64,000 nt of DNA, taken from contig NC_064538.1 of assembly GCF_023856365.1 (NCBI RefSeq), positions 5,944,494-6,008,493 on the forward strand, written 5' to 3'. Positions 1 through 11,826 of the stretch are shown here, in pieces; the first letter of the stretch is position 1; each line of letters begins with the position of its first letter. The notes beneath the pieces are model-generated. The model did no database searches, had not been told where the DNA came from, and saw only the letters and a program-made list of their open reading frames with translations. A program made the position numbers and the translations under genes. The DNA comes from Brienomyrus brachyistius (taxonomy: Eukaryota; Chordata; Actinopteri; Osteoglossiformes; Mormyridae).

Positions 1-1331
1 GGTGACCTGTGACTGCAAGCAAGGCATGGTTGCCCAGTCCTGGGGTGTCCGTGTTTAATTCACACGGAGCCCTGGCTCAGGATCATCGCTCAGCATGTGA
101 CCGCTGATCTGATAGCCAATACGAGATAAGTCGAGTGAAGGGAGCAGGTTTTGTGAATGGGGGGTGCCCATGCCTTGCATGGGGTGGGGGGTGGTAACCA
201 GTGGGGGACTCACCTCTGGGTCTCTACACTCTGCTGTCCTGGGACATTGACATCAGACGATCAGACTGGGGGCTTTTCCAGAGATGCGGGGGGCAAACAA
301 GGTTGATCAGTGGTGTGAAAATGCAATGGCTGCCATTGTCCTTTACTGTGGGTGGAGTGACGTGAAGCATCCTGCAGGAAATGAGCTTCTCATGCCGGGC
401 AGCCTTGGGATCGAAACTGGCACGAGGCGAGGAGGGAGCTGTCCCCGACCCCCCCACGGCAGCTAAAATAACCGCAGCGGCCCTTTTGTCCTCCCCCGGT
501 TCCTGGCTGGCAGAAACAGCCGCTTTCAGTCACCTGCTCCTTCCTGTTGTTTGGTGCTGGACCGCCTGAATTGTGCTGCTTACATTCCCAAGGTCAGCAT
601 TCCGGGTTCGGTTTATGGGTTCCGGTCCTTTCTACACCTCAAATGACTGGAGGGCCCATAAGTTAATTTATGATTAAATTGTAGAGCTGTTTCAGATCCT
701 CCTTTGTATTCTGGCGTTCATTCTTTCCCTTTTTCCTGTGATGATGCTACCCACTGTCGTTGCTTTCGTTTTTGTTCCTGCGTTTACTGTAATTATTTTA
801 TTTGTTTTCCAGTTCATGTCTGGTCTCTCTGTTGCCTTCGTCCGAAGCTCGGTACCAGTTCACGTCCATCTCTGTGTTTGCCGTGCAGCTTCAGCGTACT
901 TTAGCGTACCTTCCGTACTTTAGGACTTTAGGAAATTGTGTGTGGGGGGGGGGGTGGGCGGCGGGGGCAACGCTATTGTCTTGATCCTGAGCCAAATAGC
1001 TGCTTCTGGATTGGTCACTCCTAATATGAGGGTTTCCCAGCAGCCTCAGAAATATGCTTTGTGACTTGAATAACTTCATAGGTAGGCAAGGCCCGAAAGA
1101 TGCCCATGTTATTATGCAAGATCCCCCCCCCCCCCGCCCCCATACACGCCCCTGCCTGCCGCATTCCCGTGGGTGGGATCCATGCCGTGATGTCCTGCCG
1201 TAGCTGAGAATTGCTCCGACGGACCCGTCTGAACGCCTGCTATTTACAGACTATGTTTCATTCCCATTTATTATGCACTAACTCCCCTAGAATCACAGAG
1301 ACCCCGCTGGGCAGGTTGAAAACCTGGGCAG

Positions 1332-1513
1332 CAGTGGCCATTCACAGATTTTTAAGGTGGAAGGCATGAGAAGGGTTATAATTCATGAAGAGGGGCCAGT
1401 CTTATCATTAGCCAATTATGTGTTTTGATTCAGTGAGTTATAGGGACATGGGCACTCTGGGAGCCAATCAGGTCCAAGGTGGGGTCAGTGGCCCTGCCTC
1501 TTCATACCCCCTG
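1332..1513 (+). mobile_element. CAGGGGC-type MITE, copy 1
   Basis: This shares the family body: ataattcat, aggggcca, ttatcattagccaat, a sequence like gtgagtgacagggg, then gagccaatcag and ggggtcagtg. The left end reads CAGTGGCCATTCACAGATTT and the right end is catacccctg-like, so the termini are degenerate inverted repeats. It has no coding capacity. The transposase superfamily is not established. Confidence 0.6.
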
Positions 1514-4500
1514 GTAGGGGGCATCATCTGTGTAGAGCTTGAAAGGTTTTCGCTGAAAAGCCTCCAGGTGCCTCGTCCTCTGTGAAATTGAGACTGATAT
1601 GATCCTCCCCCCAACCCGTGTTTTTCCAGCTGTTAAAGGTGCGTTTCCTCTCGGTGGTGAGCTCAACTGCTCAGTGCATCAGTAGCCAGAAGAACCTTCC
1701 AGAAGCTCTCTGAAGCAAACGTACTTTGAGGTGTGTGCATATGTGAATTTGGCGTTGGCGCCTCTAGATTCCTGTTCTGAACAAAGAAAATGTCTTAAGA
1801 GCCTTTTTCAGCGGAATGAGACATATTTGAAAGGGATTTGCCAGTACAAGTAACACATTAATTTCATTTTTGATTGTTTTTATGGTGTCAGCCCAAAACC
1901 CAGCAAAACCAGTTGACCGTCTCCAGAGTGCAGAGCTTTCCGTGACACTGCGTCCGCCGAGCCTCATGCTGCCCGTGTTTCCGAGACGTCAGCCCCCCAC
2001 AGGATGTCCTCCTGTCCACTATCGCTTCCTAGCAGACCTCCTTCTTGCAGCTTTTCAGGATGGGCATGAGTGGGCATTTCTCTGGGTTTGCCGTTCCCAG
2101 TCCCAAGCCCTGCAAAAGGCCGTTAGGGCGCTGTGTGACATGGGTGACCCCTGTCCTGTTATCTTTGCCCCCCTCGCTTATGGCAGGTCACTTGGGAAAT
2201 GCATTCAGTGGCAAATGAAACATGTTCTGGGTAAGATAAGTTTGTAACTCGGCGCATGGCTGCTGCGAAATCCTGCAGAACCTGCTCGCCTCCAAGATGC
2301 TTCCTCCACCCCCCGAACCAAGCTGTAAAATCACGAATTACGGGGCTGCTGGTTTGCACTTAAAGAGGTTAAATTTTTTTCCTTCTTATCCAAACAAACA
2401 CCTGCAATATCCGTCAGCAACAGCGATGGCGATCCAGCGGTCAGTGATAAGATCCTCATCCTCCCCCTTCTGGCCGGTGTGCTGATTATTTTTACCCCTA
2501 ACCCTTTCAACCGGTGCAAAGTAAACAAATCTGCTAATTGCCCCCCCCCCCACCCAGCTCCCCCCAGCAGTTATCCAGCTGGGACTGGAGCCCTCTGCCA
2601 CCATTGGATGTGGTTCATGCAGGTCAGGTCTCTCTCACCATGGCCCAAGGAGGGCTGGGATTTGCAAAGTCAATAGTCCCCCCAGCAGTCCACAAGCCAT
2701 CATTACTCCTCATCTCCCACCGATAAATACCTGCAGGGTAGTTCTTTCCACTTCACTATACCACCTTGAATGTAATGACATGCCTCTGTCGCAGGCACAG
2801 TGTGTCAGAAAACCACTGAGCTCGTCTGCAGTGATGGGCTCCAGCATCGTTAAGGGGGCCCTTTAAAGAGGAATTCGACGTGCTTGGGAGCCGCCTGGTA
2901 TGTTAGAATAAGAGCAGAGAAGGAGCATAGATTTAAAGCACTAAGTGGGGGTCAGGAGCATGTAGATGAGGAGCATTTTCTCTTGAGGTCACGCTGTTAC
3001 ATCATGGAGGTTCATGTTTCTCCAAATCTCCCACATTCTCCACCTCGGTCCGGTCATTTTGGTCCCCCACGTGCTGAAGGTCTCCATCACTCAGTTCCTA
3101 TCTCGCCACGGATCTCTGTGCTTGCTTCCGGAGATTTCCATGCTCAGCTGTAACCCGCCGCTTCCTGGCTGCGTCTGAAGGTTGCCCTTTGAGTTGAGTC
3201 AGAAACGGATGAGGTCCGGAGTTGTCTGACGGCAGCGTGGCCAGTGAGAGAGGAACCGAGTCAGAGAATTATCTGGAAGGTGGGAATCTCTCTAGTGTCT
3301 CTCTCTCTCTCCAAAGAGCCATCGTTCGGAAGACTTTAAAGGATACTTGGCAGAGCATCTAGGGTCCCTGAGACAAGAACTCCTCACAAATCATCTCTAT
3401 CGATAGCTTTAAGTGCTCCCTTAACGGAATCATCAGTACCAAACCGAGGCCTTGCTTATCTTCCTTCCACATTTACATTTTTGCTGTTTTCTACCAGGAT
3501 TCCTCATGGGTTCGTAATTGGCCGGGCTGCCTTTGCCTTGCCTTCCCGGGTGTGATCACTGGCGGTCGATGGCTTTAGTAATAGAGGCTAGCTCTTGCCG
3601 GCCACAGCGTGAGATAAGCAGCAAGAGCGCGGAGCTAGAGGATGAAAGCAAGCTCTGGGAGTAATCAGCCTCCACCGCTGCTATTAATAAAGGCCACTGC
3701 TGACAGCAGACGCTCATAATAAGAATGAAACGCGTAGAAGAATCTGGCCAATTTGCCCAGAAGTCACATCTGAAGCCCTCCTCCCCCACGTCCCAGTGTC
3801 CACCATCTCGCTCATGAGGAGTGCCTGAGATGGCAGAGCGGGAAGGCGGGGTTAAACTGAGGGAGAAACAGACTGCCTCCTGCAGGGTGGGCACAGGACA
3901 TTAGGGCAGGTGTCGTCTGCACCGGTGGCTGGTTACAGGCAGCAGAGATGCAAGCTGGTGCCTGGCATGGCAGAGGGTGTGTTCTGGGGGTGGGGGGTGG
4001 AACTCGGTGGAGGAGCTAGCCACGTGCCACCCCGTACCCTGCACATTTTTGTTCTTTGACCCAAGCATCCATGTGTTTAGCAGAAACCTGGGCAATAGCA
4101 GCAGATCACACCACGGTGTGCTTTAATTTCCTCGAAACACGCAGTTACATAATGGTGGCGGATTAGATGTCCGCTTCACTGCAGTAATATTTGGCGCCGC
4201 CAGGTTTAATGCGAAGTGGAAGTACAGCACACATGCTTGGAGTGAGGAAACAGGCTGCCACTCTGCTGTCCTCCTTTCCGCATCACCCCTGTTCTCCTTA
4301 GGCTGGACTAGGATGCCCTGTTTGGGATCCTCTCCTATGGCAGATTAACAGCCAATCCACATTAACCATCCTGGACAAGATCTAAGCTCTGCTATTGGTC
4401 AGAAATACCCCGGCACCCACCCCCCCCGCCCCAGCTCCACGCCGACACGAACCCGCTCACTCCCAGCCAGCCTCATCTGCACGTTTTCTTTTCCAGATAG

Positions 4501-4570
4501 ATCCTCAAATTGCCTGTTTCCTCACAAGGGGGTAAAATCGATCGGAAACGGACCCATTTACTCAGGGCCA

Positions 4571-4668
4571 TAATGAAGAGGATTTACGCGGGAAGCCAGA
4601 TGAAACGCCGGCGTGGCGGTCCAGCGGGAAGTCGCTTGCCGTGTGGGTATAATGTGTCCTCTTCATTA
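4571..4668. repeat. 12-bp perfect inverted repeat
   Basis: TAATGAAGAGGA at 4571-4582 is matched by its exact reverse complement at 4657-4668, with a 74-base spacer. The arms could form a cruciform, could be termini of a very short element, or could be chance. No coding content is present. Confidence 0.4.
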
Positions 4669-6057
4669 AGGCGGCAGTGAGCCTCACTCACTCACCGGTT
4701 ATCAGTCTGTTCCAGCACGCTTTTGTCTGTTTTTACTTTTACCTTAAATTCGCCCTGCTAGTGGCCCCTGTTTCACTGAAACTGTAACAGAAAGATGGGG
4801 CTTGTCTCTTTTTTGTAAAGTCCTCAACATCTCTCTTCAGAAGGTGAATTTTTCGATTTCTGATCTGCCCCGATCAAAACGAACGGGTCGGGGAAGCGAT
4901 CATCTACGGGTGATTATTACTGCTGCAGGTGCTTGTCAGGGTCGGCGTACTCTCACTGGATTTCCAGTTACGGTGTCACCGATATTGTGATGAGGTTTAT
5001 TTTGTCCGTATCTTGCCATGATATAGGTGATGTCATCTGTCTCCCGGCAACCTGTCGCCATAGGTGACAGTGGCATTTGAGTCTGCGGGTCGTTGCTCCG
5101 CCTCTCCCCGACTTAACACAGACAGGCCTCTGGGGGGTCATGGGAGGGGGTGACAAGGGTGTGCATATGATGGTAACAGCCAATTAGAATGAATGAGATC
5201 GCTTTCCCATGTTTGCCCATGGGGGTGGGACAGGATCGGTACTGGTTTCAGGTTGGGTATCGGCACATCTGATCGATACACACTGAAGGAGGGTGATCCA
5301 TGTCTAATGGGCCAGTTGTCATGGGCATGTCACCTTGGAGAAGGGTGGGGGGGGGTGGGACGAGGAAACGACTGGACCTATGAGTATCCTGGGGGATGCG
5401 GTTTGGTGCAAGGCCCTGGCTCTCTTGCCACACCGCTGTGCGATTTTACAGCAAGCATGGGATTTAGGGTGATTCGATCGCTGCCTGTGGAGAGAACTAT
5501 TGGTGATTGTTTTAGGGCTCCCTTGTGGGACCTGTGAAGTATCATTCAGCCGGTGAAAGTGCATCTGAGATCTGAATTACACACATATGGGTCATCATAT
5601 GGGTCAGTAGGGCCTCTGTGATTGGCTGACACCTCAGGGAAGCGTAACGGGTCTGAACCCTGGGGCTCTGCCGCAGGGCTCGGGATCAGGCATGACAACA
5701 CAAAAGCACTAGAAATAATATTCAGAAAAATAAACTATTTCGTCGTGTGCAATCAGTAGCAGTTCAAGGCTGGGCTCACTTTAGAACATTGTGTTCACGG
5801 TACTTTTCAAAGCTGGCACGGCTCCTAAAAATAAATAAATCAGCTGCCATACTGTGATACATCTAAAATTTAACAAAAGTGTTAAAAAACCTGAATGCGG
5901 GGACTAATTTGCTTTCGAATGCAAGACGCTGGATTCTCCTCAAAGGCTGGGAGAGGCACTATTCCGGTTCTGCATGTGGGCTCAGAGATAACGTTACGCT
6001 AACACGACGTTGCGTTTGTGACGGTGGTGAAGCCTGGGAAGACAAACAAAAGGCACG

Positions 6058-6330
6058 GTGATCGGAGCGTTATTTCTGCTCCCGTCTGGCAGAAGGCATC
6101 GGAACTTCCCAGACAGTTCTGCTAGGTTCAACAACAGCTTCTTCCCCAAGGCTGTCAGGACACTAAAGACCCTGCTACCCTCTCCAATTCTAGAGACCGT
6201 CCCCCCACCGCCCCCCGTAATGACATCGGTCAATCGAACTTATTAATGTTTATCTATTAACCATTATATTTGTTCAGCCCCAATGTGCGGCTGCTGTCTT
6301 ACTTACACACTGTGCTACATAAACCCTTCC
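6058..6330 (+). mobile_element. LINE ORF2 C-terminal remnant
   Basis: The + frame around 6064-6180 translates to LLPSGRRHRNFPDSSARFNN followed by SFFPKAVRTLK. The pattern LPSGRR, then an Arg or Ala-rich stretch, then NSFFP.A.R.L is typical of the C-terminal end of reverse transcriptase proteins of fish non-LTR retrotransposons. Downstream is an AT-rich stretch that would be 3' UTR. Only the last ~40 codons remain, so this is a dead 5'-truncated copy. I infer an L2/CR1-like clade but cannot assign it firmly. Confidence 0.55.
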
Positions 6331-7282
6331 ATCTGGGGTTGTCACTTTTAGTCTGAAGAAATACAGGACGCCATCCGCCACTGCAAATGGCGGAATACGG
6401 GACAAACCTCTTCCAGCATTGGTTCAGAACGGCATTTTATCTTTAGAAACGTGCAAATACGGGGTGGGTGTCCAGTGCCTCTGTCTTTGCACCGTACAGT
6501 GTTTTGCACTTCAAATGCTTTGAAAATCCTCCCTGTCACTGCTGCTGTTCTTTGCGCCGTGGTCCCGGGGGGGGGGGGGCACGATTTCACACCACCAAAT
6601 ACCTAAGCTGAGGCATGAGGCTAAGGTGCTACCCACCAGGTGCCGCCGGTTAGAGGCCCTGGCAGAGGGCGGCCGCTGGCACACTGGCACGGATGGGCAT
6701 CGTCACATCAGACATCAGAGACAAAGGGGGTTTTAAACATCAGAGTGCAGCCATGCGCTGCGCCGAAAGCCTCCCGTTACCTCCGCGGAGAATGTCAGCT
6801 AACGAATAAAGACTAATTGGCTAACCCCTTCCGCTAATCTTTTTTTTATTGTGTCCGCTTTAGGCAAGATTATTCTTCTATTTTTAACACATGTATGATA
6901 TGAAGAGTGGGTGGGGGGGGGGATAATCCGCCGATTGGGCATTGCTCCTTTTCCGGAACTTTCTGTCCGGGGTTTAGAAGTCCCTCGCCATGCAAGTTTG
7001 TTGCCTTGATAAACCCAGATGGATTGTTTGTGATTTCCTGGCTGGAAGTGGAAGGATCAGTCAGGTCCATGAAACGCCAGTGTGTGGAGGTTTTTTTTTT
7101 TCTATCTGTTACCATAACAATTAATGGGATTTAACGGGATAACCGGATTGCCGTTTGTGTCCTTTATCTTTCGGCATACAATGGCCGTAAATATAAATTC
7201 TGAAGTGATCTAACTTAGTGGAGCTGCATGCAGAAGGAGCTTTTGATAGGGATGTCAGGAAGGACAGAGGTGGGCCGGCAGC

Positions 7283-7345
7283 CTAGTGATAGGGGCGGGG
7301 TTTGAGGAGGAAGGGCGGGGTTTGAGAAGGGGGGCGGGGTCCAAG
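7283..7345. promoter_or_regulatory. Cluster of three GC boxes
   Basis: The motif GGGCGGGGT occurs three times in about 55 bases, twice as gggcggggtttgag, forming a short imperfect tandem repeat of about 20 bp. GGGCGG is the Sp1/KLF core. It may mark an upstream regulatory region, or may simply be a local tandem expansion. Confidence 0.3.
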
Positions 7346-7774
7346 GCCCTGCCTTTATATTTGTGCACTTTGCGCCCACTCTGGAGGTTCCATCTTCAGC
7401 CCAGACTTACGTGGCTGTGAGGAACCACACGGAAGTGCGGTCATTCCAGCGCATAGTCCCAAGCCTTCCACTTCCCACCCCCCCTTTGTCGCGGTCTTGG
7501 GAGTTCCCGACAGATTATCAAGCACCCCCCCTATACTTCGTGTGTGGATTTTGGAGCTTGTCTTGAGAGGGACCGAGCATCAGAACGGTTTTGTTTTCGT
7601 AGACTGGTCACAGCTGGTGTTGCTTCTCTCAGTTGATTTTGTGGAGGAGCCGAGCATCACATGTCTGGATGCAGAGATCGCGTCCGGTCGATGGACTGTT
7701 CAGCAGAGCCTGACCATGGCAGGCAGGAAGAGGGGGCAGCACTCATGACGGAGTGCGAGCGGACCCCCAAATAG

Positions 7775-7782
7775 TGACGTCA
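7775..7782. promoter_or_regulatory. Consensus CRE palindrome
   Basis: TGACGTCA, the full CREB/ATF palindrome, lies about 430 bases downstream of the GC-box cluster. One 8-mer in 64 kb can occur by chance, so function is only a suggestion. Confidence 0.25.
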
Positions 7783-7984
7783 AGTGCCTGGGGGTGTCTT
7801 TTCAGCTGTGGGAACGTCGTCCGGGCTCACAGATGGAGTGGGATGGACCGGGCCCAGGCCGCTCTGTCTCTGGCTCAGCTCGGGGCATTACACAGCATGG
7901 AGACTGTGCCCGCTCTGCAGTCAAAGTGTGGGTGGGGGTGGCGGGCGAAGGCCAGCACGCTTGACCCACATAGCCCATTCTGTT

Positions 7985-8150
7985 CATCGATTGCATTGTC
8001 ATTCGTAAGCATTTATCCAGTACCGGGTCAAAGTGAGAATAGAGCCTGTCTCTGGAAGCACGGGGGACATGGCGGGGGGGACACTGGATGGGATGCCAGT
8101 CTATTGCAGGCGAATCACACACACGCACACACACACACACACACACACAG
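7985..8150 (-). repeat. Degenerate catcc-tail repeat ending in (CA)n
   Basis: On the minus strand this resembles the common fish tail with words such as cagtctattgcagg, gggatgccagt, gagcctg and tatccagtac. On the + strand it runs directly into a CA array at 8116-8150. The array probably grew from the end of the element. Only a fragment is present. Confidence 0.5.
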
Positions 8151-9299
8151 TCACGCTGTGGGAGGTGTAGGAGGCCTTTGTGCAAAGACAAACACGCTGA
8201 AAATGCACATAGGAGACCTAACCATGGCCCAGAAACACCATTGAGCTGCTCAGTTGGCTCACATGGCTCATGATTGGCCGCTGCTCCAATCCACTGCCCA
8301 TCACCGTTGATTGGTCGCCCTTAGCCACCCTCAGAGCGAGGAGTCAATCCCGATGTTCCGTGCAGAAGAATGAGGCGAGATGTTGTCGCCCGCCTTTCTA
8401 GGAAAGAGATCCGTAGAGCCTTTGAAGAATCGCGGCGTTCTGTGCCGACTCAAACAAGGCTGAGATCACAGGCCAAGAGAAAATAAGTACAGAGAGAGAT
8501 GGGGGGGTCGAGGAGGAGACAGGGAGGAGATTCCAGCTCACTCAGAACCCTGGACCTCCTGGGATCTCCACAGCACCAGATACAGCTGGGGGAGGTCGGG
8601 GGCAGCCGGCCAACCGTATGCCGGCCTTTGTTTTATGGCCGTGTTAATGTGCTGGGGTCTCGCTTCCAGCCTCCCCCCACGGAAGAGCCACTCCATTTTA
8701 TTTTTATTGCTCCATTCAATCGATATCCCTTACCTTGGTTTAATAAGAACAGATATTGAAGCGGTTACAGGTCACATGTCCTCCCCCATCGCCACCCCCC
8801 CCCTGCCTGAGGTAAATGCATTTGAATAAAAGCTGACATGTCCAGCTCACTGGCACGGCTTTTTAATGCACTCTGGGTGAAGCCGGAACGTCCTGACTGT
8901 CCCGCCCCCCAGTCCGCCCCAATGCGGCCTTGCATGTTTTACCCAGCTGTGCTGTGCTCCGGAAAAATCCCAAAGGCCCTTTAAGGACACGCGCCCCTTT
9001 CTAACACATTATCCCTACCCCTCCTCTTCAGCCCCCCCCACCCCCCCCCGCACACTTTAGCACAAAGGTCTCCTTTCCACTATTCCCAGTAAACACCCGC
9101 ATCCTCCTCTCTACCTAGCCTCGGTTATCCATAGAAATGAATCTTTATATCAATCCAGAGGGCCCAATAGGGAACCCGACTCGCTTAGGCTCAATTCCAC
9201 TGCTGCGGGAGCTTCTGCAGCTCTAGGATCCGGCCCGACGGGCGCCGATAGGTGCAACGGGAGAGCAGGTAGCAAGTGCGCTGAGAAACCCCAGAGAAA

Positions 9300-9330
9300 G
9301 CGGATCCCAGGAGCGGGCCCCGGGATCCGC
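9300..9330. repeat. GC-rich hairpin candidate
   Basis: GCGGATCCC at 9300-9308 pairs exactly with GGGATCCGC at 9322-9330 across a 13-base GC-rich loop. It could extrude as a stable hairpin. No gene or terminator role is apparent. Confidence 0.35.
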
Positions 9331-10166
9331 GGCCCAATCTGTTCTTGCCTTTGTGCCAGTAATAAGATCCGGACATCCCTGGCCGTGGCGCTGATAATTA
9401 ACTCCCAGGGATAAACTCAGATGTGGCCCCCTGCTTGATTTATTGCAGCAACGGCGAGGACTGCGTGGCCCCGGGAAAGATGCATAAATCGCGCAATCTT
9501 CTTGATGTATGTTTTTGGAGATAGATAGGGAAAGAAAATGGGAGGGGGCTGGCGGTGTGGATACCGATGCTCACACTTCTTAGATGACAGGCTGTGGAAT
9601 CTGAACTGGAAGATATATGTAATATTAAAAACTTACCAGTTATTACACGTCACTCCCTTATATATTTTCTCTTGCAGGAGATTGCCAGCCTCATTTGTTA
9701 GCCGTCTGATCTCCCGCAGACCTTTATCTTGTACCGTTTTAAGTAGTGCTCAGTGTTCCCATAGAAGCGGTAACTCTCTGTCTCACTCTTCACGTCACAC
9801 AAGCAAGCGACGCCCGTCCCCTTAAACGACCTCCTGCCCCATCACCTTTCCGCATGGGATGTTCCGCGCTGGAAGTGGGATCCACCTGATGTCTCGCAGA
9901 TTTACGGCTACGGGACAAGCGTAACTCAGCTTCGAGTCTTTTTTTCTTTGACCCGGCTCACCTCTCTTTTCCTGCCTCGTCTGTCCCGGTGCAATGGCAT
10001 CTTGGAAAACTGTTAATAGACACAAGCTGTACATTTCCTGGCTTTGCCTCTGGCGTCATCCATCTTTATGAGGAGACGTCTGGTGTCCGTGAGGATGTGG
10101 AGCACGGTCAGAGTGTCAGGTGCCATTTACTCGAAGAAACTCTGCTATGTTTCCATTACTATAGAT

Positions 10167-10314
10167 CAGTGTTTCTCATCCCAATCTTTGGGAACCCCCA
10201 GGAAGTCCACATTTTTGCTCCCTCCCAGCTCCTGGTACAAGTGTGCTGAGAGCTGAGTGGAAGCAAAAATGTGAACTGTCTGGCAGTACCCAAGAACTGG
10301 GTTGCGAAACACAG
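10167..10314. mobile_element. Fold-back MITE, copy A
   Basis: The left end is CAGTGTTTCTCATCCCA and the right end is TGGGTTGCGAAACACAG, near-perfect inverted complements. Internally tccacatttttgctccc pairs with gcaaaaatgtgaact, so nearly the whole 148 bp can fold. CAGTGTTTC ends are typical of hAT-type elements. The 8 bases on each side (ctatagat and ctacagta) are only partly alike, so a target duplication is uncertain. It sits 165 bases upstream of the first plxna2 coding exon. Confidence 0.6.
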
Positions 10315-10364
10315 CTACAGTAAATTTGTTGGGATGTGCACAATGACAATGAAGTTGACTTTGA

Positions 10365-10440
10365 TTCTGTCCGGTGTCTCCTTCCTGGGATAGACTCCAG
10401 GCTCACCACCACCCAGTCTTGGTTAAGGATGGATTCATGG
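10365..10440 (+). repeat. Catcc-tail repeat fragment, sense orientation
   Basis: Words such as gtgtctccttcctgggatag, actccaggctcacc and ggttaaggatggat match the tail of the widespread fish element seen in reverse at 7985, 16945 and 19700. It ends 38 bases before the exon acceptor AG, so the branch-point region directly adjoins repeat-derived DNA. Confidence 0.5.
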
Positions 10441-10478
10441 TTATTAACATTTTTTTCTTGTCTCTCTTTGTGTTTCAG

Positions 10479-10617
10479 AAACATGTGAAGATTTTGGACG
10501 GGGTACAAACAACGAATTGAGTCTTTGACAAACGCACTGGGGGGTGTCTCATCTTCCTGCTACTTCCCGAAACACTTTGTTTTGTCTGCTTGTCCCTGGG
10601 TGGGCTACACACAAAGC
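10479..10617 (+). other. 5' UTR part of the first plxna2 coding exon
   Basis: This follows the acceptor AG at 10477-10478, which is preceded by a long T/C tract. An in-frame TGA at 10486-10488 closes the frame upstream, and no ATG occurs in frame before 10618. The in-frame TTG at 10525 is not a credible vertebrate start. Translation therefore most likely begins at 10618. Confidence 0.65.
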
Positions 10618-11826
10618 ATGGGCAACCAGCTGGATCCTCGAAGGACTTTGTCACTTCGCCCAAGATGCAGCCTAGCCCGGCCCCTGTGCTGGTGGCTATT
10701 GTTCCACGTAATCCTCCTTCCTGAGTTGGGCTATGGCCAGCCCTTCACCAGCTTCCACCCGGAACACCGGGAATGGGCCTTCAACCACCTGACTGTTCAC
10801 CGTAAGTCAGGGGCTCTTTATATTGGTGCTGTCAACCGGGTCTACAAGCTCACGGGCAACCTGACATTACTGGTGTCCCACGACACGGGCCCCGAGGACG
10901 ACAACAAGGCCTGCTACCCTCCACTGATAGTGCAGCCCTGTTCAGAGCCGCTTGCACCCACAGACAATGTCAACAAGCTGCTGCTCATCGACTACTCTCA
11001 GAACCGACTGCTGGCATGCGGAAGCCTCTACCAGGGCGTGTGCAAGCTGCTGCGACTCGACGACCTCTTCATCCTGGTGGAGCCCTCTCACAAGAAGGAG
11101 CACTACCTCTCCAGTGTGAACCAGACTGGCACCATGTACGGGGTGATTGTCCCCTCCCAGGGCCAGGATGGCACGCTCTTCATCGGGACGGCCGTAGGTG
11201 GGAAGCAGGACTACTTCCCCACCATCTCCAGCCGCAAGCTGCCCAGGGATCCAGAGTCATCAGCCATGCTGGACTACGAACTGCATACCGATTTCGTGTC
11301 TTCTCTGATCAAGATCCCGTCGGACACATTAGCACTGGTGTCACACTTTGACATCTACTACATTTACGGCTTTGCTAGCGGCGCCTTTGTCTACTTCCTG
11401 ACGGTGCAGCCAGAGACCCCAGAGAACAACATGCCGTCTGGGACCGCTTCCGGCGACCTCTTCTACACCTCGCGCATTGTGCGCCTCTGCAAGGACGACC
11501 ACAAATTCCACTCCTATGTTTCGCTGCCAGTCGGCTGTGTGCGTAATGGCATCGAGTACCGACTCCTGCAGGCCGCCTACCTGGCCAAGCCTGGGCGGGT
11601 GCTGGCCGCCTCTCTCAACATCAGCCCCCAGGACGACGTGCTCTTCGCCATCTTCTCAAAGGGACAGAAGCAGTACCACCGGCCGCCGGACGACTCAGCC
11701 CTCTGTGTGTTCACCATCCGCGACATCAACGCTCGCATCAAGGATCGCCTCCAGTCTTGCTACCAGGGTGAGGGCAACCTGGAGCTCAACTGGCTGCTGG
11801 GGAAGGACGTCCAGTGCACGAAAGCG
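10618..11826 (+). CDS. plxna2: Plexin A2, first coding exon: signal peptide and most of Sema domain
   Basis: Plexin A2 is a single-pass receptor for semaphorins (class 3 with neuropilin, class 6 directly) that guides axons and cell migration. This exon gives 403 residues in phase 0. Residues 22-40 form a hydrophobic signal segment ([18 protein letters not shown] region). The Sema beta-propeller starts near F43 and runs to the exon end. Family hallmarks include [14 protein letters not shown] (70-83), DNKACYPP (95-102), [37 protein letters not shown] (149-168), [30 protein letters not shown] and [19 protein letters not shown]. These agree better with remembered vertebrate A2 than with A1 or A4. 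NxT/S glycosylation sites are N81, N168 and N334. Sema cysteines are present. The donor is GCG|gtaagg. Residue 194 is Gly where I recall Asp. Intracellular GAP exons lie outside the window. Confidence 0.95.

Larger units (their letters stand above)
1..10478 (+). other. 5' intron or upstream DNA of plxna2, no coding exon seen
   Basis: No open frame here looks protein coding. The frames present are short, cross homopolymers or repeats, and match no family I recognise. The stretch ends in a strong splice acceptor (pyrimidine-rich tract then AG at 10477-10478), so at least one upstream untranslated exon is expected to the left, but I cannot place it. Contents are listed separately: a CCAAT-bearing MITE, a LINE remnant, a catcc-tail repeat with a CA array, GC boxes, and a fold-back MITE plus another tail repeat just before the exon. 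Intervals such as 1514-6040 and 8160-10160 otherwise appear unique, apart from poly-C or poly-G runs near 945, 1123, 2541 and 6567. Confidence 0.6.

Noticed and set aside
10525..10617. Upstream extension of the plexin frame from a TTG codon
   Set aside because: Not an ATG. An in-frame TGA lies at 10486 and the signal peptide fits the ATG at 10618.
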